In this document: piece by piece, positions 9,650-17,201 of the stretch
Numbering within the stretch: position 1 is the stretch's first letter
How the letters are laid out: the number at the start of each line of letters is the position of its first letter
Source: Lachnospiraceae bacterium
Lineage (GTDB): Bacteria > Bacillota > Clostridia > Lachnospirales > Lachnospiraceae
Assembly: GCA_009774625.1 (NCBI GenBank)
Contig: VSOB01000028.1
Span: forward strand, 1 to 39,947
Length of the DNA: 39,947 bases
Direction of reading: 5' to 3'
Position numbers and translations under genes: made by a program
The notes under the pieces: generated by a model
Told to the model about the DNA's origin: nothing
Databases searched by the model: none
What the model saw: only the letters and a program-made list of their open reading frames with translations

Positions 9650-10267
9650 ATGTATCGATTGTTTGTAAAACGGGGGCTGGATCTGCTGTTGTCCGGTATG
9701 GCGCTGCTGGCGCTGAGTCCGGTGTTTCTGATCGTTGCAGTACTGGTAAGGGTAAAGCTGGGAAGTCCGGTGATCTTTCATCAGGAAAGACCGGGCCGGG
9801 GAGAGAGGATCTTTACACTGTGTAAATTCCGGACTATGACGGATGAGAGAGACGAAAACGGAGAGCTGCTGCCGGACAGTGTCAGACTGACCTCCTTTGG
9901 TTCCTTTCTGCGCAGGACCAGTCTGGATGAGCTGCCGGAGCTGTGGAATATTTTCAAAGGAGATATGAGCATCATCGGTCCCAGACCTTTGCTGGTGGGC
10001 TATCTGCCCTATTATACGGAGCGGGAGCGGCTCCGCCATACAGTCCGTCCGGGCCTGACAGGACTGGCACAGGTCAGCGGACGGAACTTTATCGCCTGGG
10101 ACAAACGGCTTGCAAAAGATGTGGAATATGTGGAGCATTTGACATTTCTGACGGATTTGAAGATATTGTGGAAAACGGTAATGGTAGTGCTGCAGGAAAG
10201 GGATGTGGCAGTGGAAACCGATTCTGTGGAAGGATATCTTTGGGACGAGAGAGAAAGGCAGAGGTGA
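9650..10267 (+). CDS. Monotopic phosphoglycosyltransferase (bacterial sugar transferase, PglC/WcaJ-like)
   Basis: 205 residues from ATG 9650, which has GGTGAAAGG in front and gives the typical N-terminus of short PglC enzymes. A GTG at 9626 would add eight residues that the family lacks. The protein has one N-terminal re-entrant hydrophobic helix (about 10-35), then 'KFRTMTDERDENG', the catalytic 'SLDELPELWNIFKGDMSIIGPRP' region containing the DE pair, and 'RPGLTGLAQVSGRN'. These enzymes move a phospho-sugar from UDP-sugar to undecaprenyl phosphate and start repeat-unit assembly. Short length without extra membrane helices points to the PglC subgroup that uses bacillosamine-type sugars, in keeping with the two genes before it. 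Confidence 0.95.
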   Translation: MYRLFVKRGLDLLLSGMALLALSPVFLIVAVLVRVKLGSPVIFHQERPGRGERIFTLCKFRTMTDERDENGELLPDSVRLTSFGSFLRRTSLDELPELWNIFKGDMSIIGPRPLLVGYLPYYTERERLRHTVRPGLTGLAQVSGRNFIAWDKRLAKDVEYVEHLTFLTDLKILWKTVMVVLQERDVAVETDSVEGYLWDERERQR

Positions 10268-10276
10268 GAAAAGGAT

Positions 10277-11533
10277 ATGAAACAAGGTCAGATGGAAACC
10301 CCCTGTTATGTGATTCATAAGGCAGTGCTGGATCAGCAGGTTGCTTTGTTAAAGAAGGCGCTGGATGATAACTGGAGCAATTATATCGTGGGCTATTCTT
10401 TTAAAACCAATGGGCTGCCCTGGGTGTTGATGCAGATGAAAACGGCGGGGTTTTATGCGGAAGTGGTATCGGAAGATGAATACAACCTTGCCCGTTATAT
10501 GGGATTTTCCCATGTGATCTATAATGGACCGGTAAAAAGCCGGGAATCTTTTCTGGATGCCCTGACCAGAGGGCATATGGTCAATCTGGATGCGGAGCAG
10601 GAGCTGGACTGGCTGGAAGAGTCGGATCTGAGGGATGTACAGGTAGGGCTTCGGGTCAACTTTGATCTGGAGGCAATCTGCCGGGGAGAGACTTCCTCAG
10701 GAGAGGAAGGCGGCAGATTCGGTTTCTCTTATGAAACCGGTGCGCTGCATCGGGCGGCAAAGCGGCTGGAGGAGATGGGCGTAAAACTGTCAGGCCTGCA
10801 TCTGCATGTCAGCTCCAGGACAAGAAGCATCAAAATATACCGGGCGCTGGCCCGGATGGCCGTAAGGCTGAAACAGGAATATGGCTGGAATCTGTCCTAT
10901 ATTGATATCGGCGGCGGATATTTTGGCGGGATGGAGAACAAACCGGAATTTCCGGCTTATATGGAGGCTGTGCGGGAAGAGCTGTCGGCCGGTTATACGC
11001 CGGAGGAAACCACGCTGGTGGTGGAGCCGGGGACTTCTCTGATCACGCCGCCGGTGGAATATCTCACTGCCGTGGTGGACTGTAAGGATACTTATGCGGG
11101 ACGTTTCGTGGTCACCAACGGCAGCCGGAGCGATATTGACCCGCTGCATGGAAAAAGTTCATACTTTCATAAGGTGGGATATGCTCTGGCAGATCCTCAC
11201 GGCTCTTATAGGATACAGGAAACGGCGTTGGGCGCCTGGGAAGAGCAGGCGGGCCCGGCGGCAGACAGGGAAATTCAAAGCCGCCAGGTGATCTGCGGTC
11301 ACACCTGTATGGAAAATGACCGGCTGTTTGTGATGGAAGGTGAGCCTGCGCTCCGTCCAGGGGACGTGATCGCATACCGGAAGGTCGGGGGATATACCAT
11401 GTGCCTGACCCCTCTGTTTATCCGGTATTTTCCGCCGGTGTATGTGGAAGAGGCGGGGCAGCTCACCTGCGTCAGAGAAAAGTGGAGTACAGAGGAATAT
11501 GTGAGGAAAAGTCATTTCAGGGATGCGTTTTAA
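10277..11533 (+). CDS. Fold-type III PLP enzyme, Orn/DAP decarboxylase-like
   Basis: 418 residues with the full two-domain layout of group IV decarboxylases. The PLP lysine is in 'YSFKTN' (Lys43), 'LHLHVSS' (174-180) holds the His stacking position, 'IGGGYFGG' (211-218) binds phosphate, and the C-terminal 'GHTCMEND' gives Cys344 and Asp348 of the partner-subunit active site. 'VVEPGTS' (248-254) has Thr253 where most family members have Arg in EPGR. The real substrate is unknown: lysine, ornithine, DAP or a carboxylated amine carrier are family substrates. It lies between the PglC-like gene and an ATP-grasp gene, which is not a polyamine or lysine context. The pair probably makes and attaches an amine- or amino-acid-type group (inference). 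RBS GAAAAGGAT lies just before ATG. Confidence 0.85.
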   Translation: MKQGQMETPCYVIHKAVLDQQVALLKKALDDNWSNYIVGYSFKTNGLPWVLMQMKTAGFYAEVVSEDEYNLARYMGFSHVIYNGPVKSRESFLDALTRGHMVNLDAEQELDWLEESDLRDVQVGLRVNFDLEAICRGETSSGEEGGRFGFSYETGALHRAAKRLEEMGVKLSGLHLHVSSRTRSIKIYRALARMAVRLKQEYGWNLSYIDIGGGYFGGMENKPEFPAYMEAVREELSAGYTPEETTLVVEPGTSLITPPVEYLTAVVDCKDTYAGRFVVTNGSRSDIDPLHGKSSYFHKVGYALADPHGSYRIQETALGAWEEQAGPAADREIQSRQVICGHTCMENDRLFVMEGEPALRPGDVIAYRKVGGYTMCLTPLFIRYFPPVYVEEAGQLTCVREKWSTEEYVRKSHFRDAF

Positions 11534-11560
11534 ACAAAGCCGCCGGACAGAGGGTGAATT

Positions 11561-12541
11561 ATGAATGTATTGATTGCAAGCTGTGGTACGAGAAATAAGA
11601 TCGTACAGTATTTTAAGAGGGCGCTGGAAGGCGGGAGGAAAGGCAGAGTGATTGCCACCGACTGCAGCCCCAATGCACCTGCCCTGTATGAGGCAGATGC
11701 CTGGTATATCGTTCCGCGGATTACGGAGCCGGATTATCTGGATCACCTGTATGAGATTTGCCGGAAGGAAAAAATAACAGGTGTTCTTTCACTGATTGAT
11801 CCGGAGCTTTCGCTTCTGGCGCTGCACCGGAGAGAATTTGAGGCGCTGGGGGTGACGGTGATCGGCTCTTCCTATGAACTGTGTGAACGGACACTGAATA
11901 AATGGGAGATGTATCAGTGGCTGACCGGACACGGATATCGGTGTGCCCGGTCTTATATGGATGTGGAAGCCTTTGTTGCGGATGTCAGAGCCGGGCTACT
12001 CTCTTATCCGGTTTTTGTCAAGCCGGCCAGAGGAAGCGCCAGTATCGCCATATCCAAAGCCTTTGATGAGGAAACCGTCCGTCTGTTGGTCAGTCATGGG
12101 GAAGAAATGATGATACAGGAATATCTGGACGGACAGGAGATCGGCGCGGATTGTTATATTGATCTGTGCAGCGGACAGACTGTTTCCATTTTTACCAAAA
12201 AGAAGCTGGTAATGCGTGCGGGCGAGACAGACAAGGGGATCTCTTTTTGGGATGAGCGGCTGTTTGAACTGATCCGGCGCTTTATTGCGGAATCCGGCTT
12301 TCTGGGGCAGATTGATATTGATATTTTTGAGATAGAAGGAGAATATTATATCTCAGAGGTGAATCCCCGGTTCGGCGGCGGCTATCCCCATGCCTATGAA
12401 TGTGGCGTGGATCATATGGCGCTGATTGTGAACAATCTGGAAGGCAGGGCAAATGAAGTGATCACAGGCAGATATCAAGACGGTGTGGTTATGATGAAAT
12501 ACAATGAGATCATGCTGCGGAAAGACCAGGGGGATGCATGA
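11561..12541 (+). CDS. ATP-grasp carboxylate-amine ligase (carbamoyl-phosphate-synthase-like)
   Basis: 326 residues. An N-terminal pre-ATP-grasp Rossmann-like domain ('VLIASCGTRNKIVQYF') is followed by the central ATP-binding 'FVKPARGSAS' segment, 'MIQEYLDGQEIGADCYID', and the metal-binding end 'SEVNPRFGGGYPHA'. The closest well-known shape is the CarB-like ATP-grasp group found in many polysaccharide and natural-product clusters, where members join a carboxylate to an amine through an acyl phosphate. It follows the PLP enzyme after 27 bases and overlaps the next GT4 gene by ATGA. Two acceptors are plausible here: the free 4-amino of the sugar made by 6602/8480, or the carboxyl of the uronic acid made by 13659/17191. 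The sequence does not decide. Confidence 0.9.
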   Translation: MNVLIASCGTRNKIVQYFKRALEGGRKGRVIATDCSPNAPALYEADAWYIVPRITEPDYLDHLYEICRKEKITGVLSLIDPELSLLALHRREFEALGVTVIGSSYELCERTLNKWEMYQWLTGHGYRCARSYMDVEAFVADVRAGLLSYPVFVKPARGSASIAISKAFDEETVRLLVSHGEEMMIQEYLDGQEIGADCYIDLCSGQTVSIFTKKKLVMRAGETDKGISFWDERLFELIRRFIAESGFLGQIDIDIFEIEGEYYISEVNPRFGGGYPHAYECGVDHMALIVNNLEGRANEVITGRYQDGVVMMKYNEIMLRKDQGDA

Positions 12542-13662
12542 AAAAAGTGCTGCTTGCCATCAATTTCGATGAGGGATTGTATAACTTCAGAAAGGAACTG
12601 CTGGAGGAACTGCTGGAAAAGGGGTATGAGGTGCATATAGCAGTGCCGTGTGGGGACTATACAGAAAGGTTGAAGGCAATGGGATGTATTCTGCATGACA
12701 CTGCGCTGCGCAGACGGGGGATGAATCCGCTGCAGGAGCTGGCACTGCTGTCCTGCTACCGCCGGATACTGCGCCGGGTCAGGCCGGATGTTGTACTGAC
12801 TTATACCATTAAACCTAATATTTACATGGGATTTTTGTGCGGCAGATACAAAATCCCCTGTATGCCTACCATTACCGGACTGGGGACAGCTATGGAAGGA
12901 CAGGGACTTTTGCAAAAAGGAGTTTCCCTGCTGTACCGGATTGCCCTGGAGAGGGCGTCTGTGGTTTTTTTTCAGAATACTGCCAATCAAAAAATTTTTC
13001 AGGAAAGAAAGATCGCACCGGGCACACACAGGATGCTGCCTGGGTCCGGCGTGAATCTGGAACATTTTACGTATCAGGAATTTCCGGAAAAGGGGGAAGT
13101 AGGCTTTTTGTTTATTTCCCGCATTATGGAAGAAAAGGGCATCGAAGAATATCTGGACGCGGCGCAAGCGGTGAAGGGACGCCATCAGGAGACACGGTTT
13201 TGTATCCTGGGCTTCCTGGAGGATGGATACAAAGGCAGAGAACGGTTTGAACGGCTGCAAAAGGAAGGCGTGGTGGAATTTGCAGGGAGTGTGGAAGATG
13301 TAATTCCCTATCTGCGAAACAGTCAGTGTACAGTACATCCGTCCTGGTATCCGGAAGGTATGTCCAATGTATGTCTGGAAAGCGCGGCATGCGGCAGAGC
13401 GGTGATTACCACAAACCGGCCGGGGTGCCGGGAGACGATTCAGGATGGAAGGAGCGGCCTGTTAGTCAGAGAACGGGACAGCCGGGATTTAATCGATAAA
13501 ATCGAATATTTTTTATCTCTTTCGCCGGAGCAGCGCAGACAGATGGGAATATGCGGCCGACACTATATGGAGGAGCGGTTTGACAGAAAAATCGTGATTC
13601 GGACTTATATAGAAGCTGTCCGGGAGATGACGGATCAAAAAGATGGAGGACATAAGAAATGA
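12538..13662 (+). CDS. GT4 family glycosyltransferase (PglA-like)
   Basis: 374 residues, GT-B fold. The N-terminal 'KKVLLAINFDEGLYNFRKEL' type start, 'YTIKPNIYMG' and 'TITGLGTA' in the acceptor domain, and the donor-side 'WYPEGMSNVCLESAACG' with the E-x7-E motif closely fit enzymes of the PglA/WbpY-type group that add the second HexNAc to a lipid-linked bacillosamine. ATGA overlaps join it to the ATP-grasp gene before and the dehydrogenase after. Position suggests it acts on the product of the PglC-like enzyme. The donor is probably a UDP-HexNAc (inference). Confidence 0.92.
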   Translation: MKKVLLAINFDEGLYNFRKELLEELLEKGYEVHIAVPCGDYTERLKAMGCILHDTALRRRGMNPLQELALLSCYRRILRRVRPDVVLTYTIKPNIYMGFLCGRYKIPCMPTITGLGTAMEGQGLLQKGVSLLYRIALERASVVFFQNTANQKIFQERKIAPGTHRMLPGSGVNLEHFTYQEFPEKGEVGFLFISRIMEEKGIEEYLDAAQAVKGRHQETRFCILGFLEDGYKGRERFERLQKEGVVEFAGSVEDVIPYLRNSQCTVHPSWYPEGMSNVCLESAACGRAVITTNRPGCRETIQDGRSGLLVRERDSRDLIDKIEYFLSLSPEQRRQMGICGRHYMEERFDRKIVIRTYIEAVREMTDQKDGGHKK

Positions 13663-14975
13663 GCTTTTATGAAAAACTGATCAGAAAAGAAGCGGCACTG
13701 TCACTGGTAGGTCTGGGTTATGTGGGAATGCCCATCGCGGTGGCGTTTTCCAGGAAGGTAAAAGTCATCGGCTTTGATTTGAATGAAACCAAAATCACAC
13801 AGTATCAAAACGGTATCGATCCCACCGGGGAAGTGGGGAATGAAGCCATTGCCGCATGCAGCGTGGAATTTACCAGTGATGAAAGCCGCCTGCGGGAAGC
13901 GGGATTTCATATTGTGGCAGTTCCTACGCCGGTCAATCCGGATCATACCCCGGATCTGACACCGGTGGAGGGAGCCAGCCGTATCCTGGGACGGAATCTG
14001 ACAAAGGGTTCTATTGTGGTATTTGAGTCCACAGTCTATCCCGGCGTAACAGAGGAAGTCTGTGTGCCGATTCTGGAAGCGGAATCGGGCCTTCGGTGCG
14101 GCGTCGATTTCAAGATCGGTTATTCTCCTGAGCGGATCAATCCCGGCGACCAGGTACACAGGCTGGAAACGATCACAAAGATCGTATCCGGTATGGATGA
14201 AGAGACATTGGAGGAAGTGGCGAAGGTATATGAGCTGGTGGTGGAAGCAGGCGTTCACCGGGCGCCGTCCATTAAAGTGGCGGAAGCAGCCAAAGTCATC
14301 GAAAACAGCCAGAGGGACATTAACATAGCCTTTATGAATGAGCTTTCGATCATATTCAATAAAATGGGGATTGATACCAGGGCTGTCCTGGAAGCGGCGG
14401 GGACCAAATGGAACTTCCTTCCGTTTTTTCCGGGGCTGGTGGGCGGCCACTGCATTGGTGTGGACCCTTATTATCTGACTTATAAGGCAGAGCAATTGGG
14501 GTATCATTCCCAGATCATACTGGCAGGCCGCAGGATCAATGATGATATGGGGAAATACGTGGCGGAATGTCTTGTGAAAAATCTGATCAGGGCCGAGATT
14601 CCCGTCAGAGGCGCCAGAGTGGCCATATTTGGTTTTACATTCAAAGAAAACTGTCCTGATACCAGGAATACCAAGGTGATTGATATTGTCAGAGAGCTGC
14701 GGGAATATGGCATCGAGCCGATGATTACCGATCCGGTGGCGGATGAGGCGGAGGCGCAGCGGGAATATGGGATCCGGTTTACTGCAGAGGAGGACATCCG
14801 GGAGATGGACGCTGTGGTGCTGGCAGTGGCGCACCGGGAATATACCAGTCTGACCAGGGAACAGATAGATGGGCTGTATGGAGCACAGGGCAGGGCAAAG
14901 GTGCTTGCGGATATCAAAGGGATGCTGGATAAGACGGCATACGAACAGGCCGGGTATCTGTACTGGAGACTGTAA
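13659..14975 (+). CDS. Nucleotide-sugar dehydrogenase, UDP-HexNAc 6-dehydrogenase (WbpA/TviB/WecC-like)
   Basis: 438 residues. The NAD site is 'VGLGYVGMPIA' (17-27). 'FESTVYPG' and 'YSPERINPGD' are typical for the UDP-GlcNAc/ManNAc branch. The active-site 'GGHCIGVDPYYLTYKA' contains Cys265, and a C-terminal UDP-binding Rossmann domain has 'FGFTFKENCPDTRNTK'. The reaction oxidises C6 of a UDP-HexNAc to the uronic acid with two NAD+. A WbpP/TviC-like 4-epimerase lies at 17191, so the likely product is UDP-GlcNAcA turned into UDP-GalNAcA, as in Vi antigen. The ATGA overlap with the GT4 gene shows operon membership. It is the last gene before an internal promoter. Confidence 0.95.
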   Translation: MSFYEKLIRKEAALSLVGLGYVGMPIAVAFSRKVKVIGFDLNETKITQYQNGIDPTGEVGNEAIAACSVEFTSDESRLREAGFHIVAVPTPVNPDHTPDLTPVEGASRILGRNLTKGSIVVFESTVYPGVTEEVCVPILEAESGLRCGVDFKIGYSPERINPGDQVHRLETITKIVSGMDEETLEEVAKVYELVVEAGVHRAPSIKVAEAAKVIENSQRDINIAFMNELSIIFNKMGIDTRAVLEAAGTKWNFLPFFPGLVGGHCIGVDPYYLTYKAEQLGYHSQIILAGRRINDDMGKYVAECLVKNLIRAEIPVRGARVAIFGFTFKENCPDTRNTKVIDIVRELREYGIEPMITDPVADEAEAQREYGIRFTAEEDIREMDAVVLAVAHREYTSLTREQIDGLYGAQGRAKVLADIKGMLDKTAYEQAGYLYWRL

Positions 14976-14993
14976 GCGGAAAGCAAACCATAA

Positions 14994-15022
14994 TTGCCTT
15001 ATGTGGATAAAAATGGTATACT
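14994..15022 (+). promoter_or_regulatory. Sigma-A type promoter inside the glycan cluster
   Basis: TTGCCT (14994-14999) and TATACT (15017-15022) are separated by 17 bases, with an extended -10 TG at 15014-15015. It lies in the only sizeable gap (127 bases) of the glycan locus between 6602 and 25799. It would start a leader of about 70 bases before the PIG-L-like gene. Confidence 0.65.
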
Positions 15023-15054
15023 GTTTCTATTGTAACAGCTATGTGTGACATGTC

Positions 15055-15073
15055 GTATACCGGGACGGTATGC
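15055..15073 (+). promoter_or_regulatory. Small hairpin and strong RBS in the leader of the 15103 gene
   Basis: GTATACC (15055-15061) can pair with GGTATGC (15067-15073), with one G-U pair and a five-base loop. It lies between the internal promoter and the very strong Shine-Dalgarno GAAGGAGG at 15087-15094. That ribosome site decides the start ATG at 15103 over GTG at 15100. Whether the hairpin regulates anything is not known. Confidence 0.35.
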
Positions 15074-15102
15074 GGCAAACTGAATAGAAGGAGGTTGATG
15101 TG

Positions 15103-15732
15103 ATGAATGTACTGGCAGTGGGATCTCACTTTAACAACATCGAAATCGGCTGTGGAGGGGCTCTTCTGAAACATAAACAGAAGGGGGATAAGATCACGCT
15201 CTTTGTGGCAGCCACCTCCGGATTTTTAAATTCCGAGCGTATGGAAGTCAGAAAAGATGAGCTGGTGTTCCGGAATGCGCAGGAATCTGCGGAGATTTTG
15301 GGTGGGAAACTGATTTGCGGCGGCTTTGAAACCCTGCACCTGGAGTTTGATGACAGTCTGAATGCCAGACTGATTCATATGGCCGAGAAAGAGAAGTTTG
15401 ATTTGATCTACACCCATTTTCCGGGAGATGTGCAGCATGATCACAGATCACTGGCCAGGGCTGTCCTGCATGCGGGCAGGCATGTACCCCGGATTCTGGG
15501 GTATCGCTGCACCTGGTATCAGTCGGAAATGCCTTTTACAGCCAATTTCTTTGTGGATATTTCGGATGTCTGGGAACAGAAAGAGGCGGCGATGCGGAAG
15601 TATCAGTCTGATTCCGGCAGAGTCAAGGAAAATAAAATTGCGTATTTTAAAAATGATGCGGAGAATAATGGACGCCAGAATGGGGTAACCTATGCAGAAG
15701 GCTTCCAGGTAATCAAATGGCTGGAAAGATGA
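15103..15732 (+). CDS. PIG-L/LmbE-family protein with an altered metal-site motif
   Basis: 209 residues with the LmbE layout. The first motif is normally AHPDD(E) or SHPDDIE followed by G-C-G-G. Here it reads 'GSHFNNIEIGCGG' (residues 7-19), so His9 is kept but both Asp positions are Asn11 and Asn12. The second motif 'GDVQHDHRSLARAV' keeps the His-Asp-His pattern. Members of this zinc-dependent family remove N-acetyl groups from GlcNAc-type sugars such as GlcNAc-PI or mycothiol precursors; the first Asp is the general base and the second a zinc ligand. Loss of both suggests a non-deacetylase role, a changed mechanism or an inactive protein. A double D-to-N change is read directly from AAC AAC. 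It has its own promoter and a strong RBS. Confidence 0.85.
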   Translation: MNVLAVGSHFNNIEIGCGGALLKHKQKGDKITLFVAATSGFLNSERMEVRKDELVFRNAQESAEILGGKLICGGFETLHLEFDDSLNARLIHMAEKEKFDLIYTHFPGDVQHDHRSLARAVLHAGRHVPRILGYRCTWYQSEMPFTANFFVDISDVWEQKEAAMRKYQSDSGRVKENKIAYFKNDAENNGRQNGVTYAEGFQVIKWLER

Positions 15733-17201
15733 TTGGCAACAGAAATAACAGGAAACAAAGAGACAGGCAGGAAGGGGCTGGGCAGATCATACTGCCTGGC
15801 GCCTTTTTGATATTTTTCGGGATCCTCTGGTATATATCTCCGATTGGGATTTATCCGGATTCAGGTTCCTATATTTCCCTTCAAAGCGGTAGAGAACCTT
15901 TATATCCCCTTTTTCTTGCGTTTTTCCGCTTTATCTTCCGGGAAGGGGACACGATCGTATGGCTGGCAGGATCCGGGCAGCTTGACAGCGAAAAGGCGGT
16001 AGAGCTGATCCATACCTGGCCGGCGCTGCGGGTTTCCCTCTTTGTACAGAGTATGGCTGCCGGCTTTGCCTGTTGGTATCTGACTTGTGTGATCCGCAGG
16101 GTGTTTTCTCTGAATCTGTTTCTGACCGTACTGACCGGGCTGTGTACACTGATACCATATATACTGACGCCGCTGGCTTCTTCTTCCCATATGGTGCTGA
16201 ACAAAGCGGTTTTGACAGAAGGACTGGCCTTTCCCATGTTTTCGGTATTTACCGGCTGTATGGTGCAGGGATTGTTTGCGCAGGAAAAGAAGCGGCGTTT
16301 TTATGGTGCGGCGCTTGTCTGGTCGCTGCTGCTGGCACTGGCCAGAAACCAGATGCTTGTAACGGCGGCGGTATGGGGTGTGGCAGTGTTTTATGAGATT
16401 GCCAGAAGCCGCAGATGGAAGTATCTGGCCGGTCTGGCGCTTTCTCTTGCAGTCTTTTTCGGAGGGCGGATGCTGTGTCATCAGATTTACAACCGGCTGG
16501 CTCATGAGGGATACAGCGGAGCGGCTACCGGAAGCTATAATATGCTGACCACACTTTTGTATCTTTCCGATGGAGAGGACGGGGTGCTGCTGACGGACGA
16601 TGCACAGCGTGCATTGTTTGAAACGATGCACAGACAGATGGAAGCGGAAGGAATGACCAGAGCCGATGCCCCGGCGGGGCTTTTGAACCGGGCCTACCAT
16701 TATGAGGAATATTATGACCGGATCGGATTCGGGATACAGCAGCCATGTCTGTTCGGCTATGTGGAGGAGCAGGGGATTTTGGACGGAGAGGCGCTGAATG
16801 CGGTGGTCGGGATTGCATCGCAGATGGATCGGGAGTTGTTTCCCCATCTGGCCGGTGCCTATATATCCAACTATTTTGCAACGGTTGTCAGCGGACTGAC
16901 CCGTTCGGTTGCGGCCAGCGGGATGATCATGGGTATTTATGCGGCAGGCATATATACCATTGCGATTTTGCTGATGCTGTATTTATTTTGGAACAACAGA
17001 AACAGCAGGGCGGCGCTTTTGATGCTGTTTGCGCTTTTGATGATCGGGGCCAATGTATCCGCTACCGCCCTGATGATTATGTGCCTGTCCCGCTATATGA
17101 TTTATAATACGGCTTTGTTTTATATTGCAGGACTTATGTGTCTTGCCGAATTATGGACATTATATATGACAAAAAGAAAGGACAATCACAATGGGGTATA
17201 A
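15717..17201 (+). CDS. Polytopic membrane protein, probable GT-C type glycosyltransferase
   Basis: 494 residues with about ten hydrophobic segments. The first outer loop has 'IYPDSGSYIS' followed by 'GREPLYPLFLAFF', the D-S-x-x-Y ... R-x-P-x-Y-P pattern I associate with bacterial GT-C membrane proteins related to the ArnT/GT39 group. A large polar loop lies around residues 275-370. No firmer family can be read. It overlaps the PIG-L-like gene by 16 bases if ATG 15717 is used; ATG 15729 would give a standard 4-base overlap and a protein four residues shorter. It overlaps the next gene by 11 bases. A second extracytoplasmic sugar-adding enzyme is the best guess. Confidence 0.72.
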   Translation: MAGKMIGNRNNRKQRDRQEGAGQIILPGAFLIFFGILWYISPIGIYPDSGSYISLQSGREPLYPLFLAFFRFIFREGDTIVWLAGSGQLDSEKAVELIHTWPALRVSLFVQSMAAGFACWYLTCVIRRVFSLNLFLTVLTGLCTLIPYILTPLASSSHMVLNKAVLTEGLAFPMFSVFTGCMVQGLFAQEKKRRFYGAALVWSLLLALARNQMLVTAAVWGVAVFYEIARSRRWKYLAGLALSLAVFFGGRMLCHQIYNRLAHEGYSGAATGSYNMLTTLLYLSDGEDGVLLTDDAQRALFETMHRQMEAEGMTRADAPAGLLNRAYHYEEYYDRIGFGIQQPCLFGYVEEQGILDGEALNAVVGIASQMDRELFPHLAGAYISNYFATVVSGLTRSVAASGMIMGIYAAGIYTIAILLMLYLFWNNRNSRAALLMLFALLMIGANVSATALMIMCLSRYMIYNTALFYIAGLMCLAELWTLYMTKRKDNHNGV

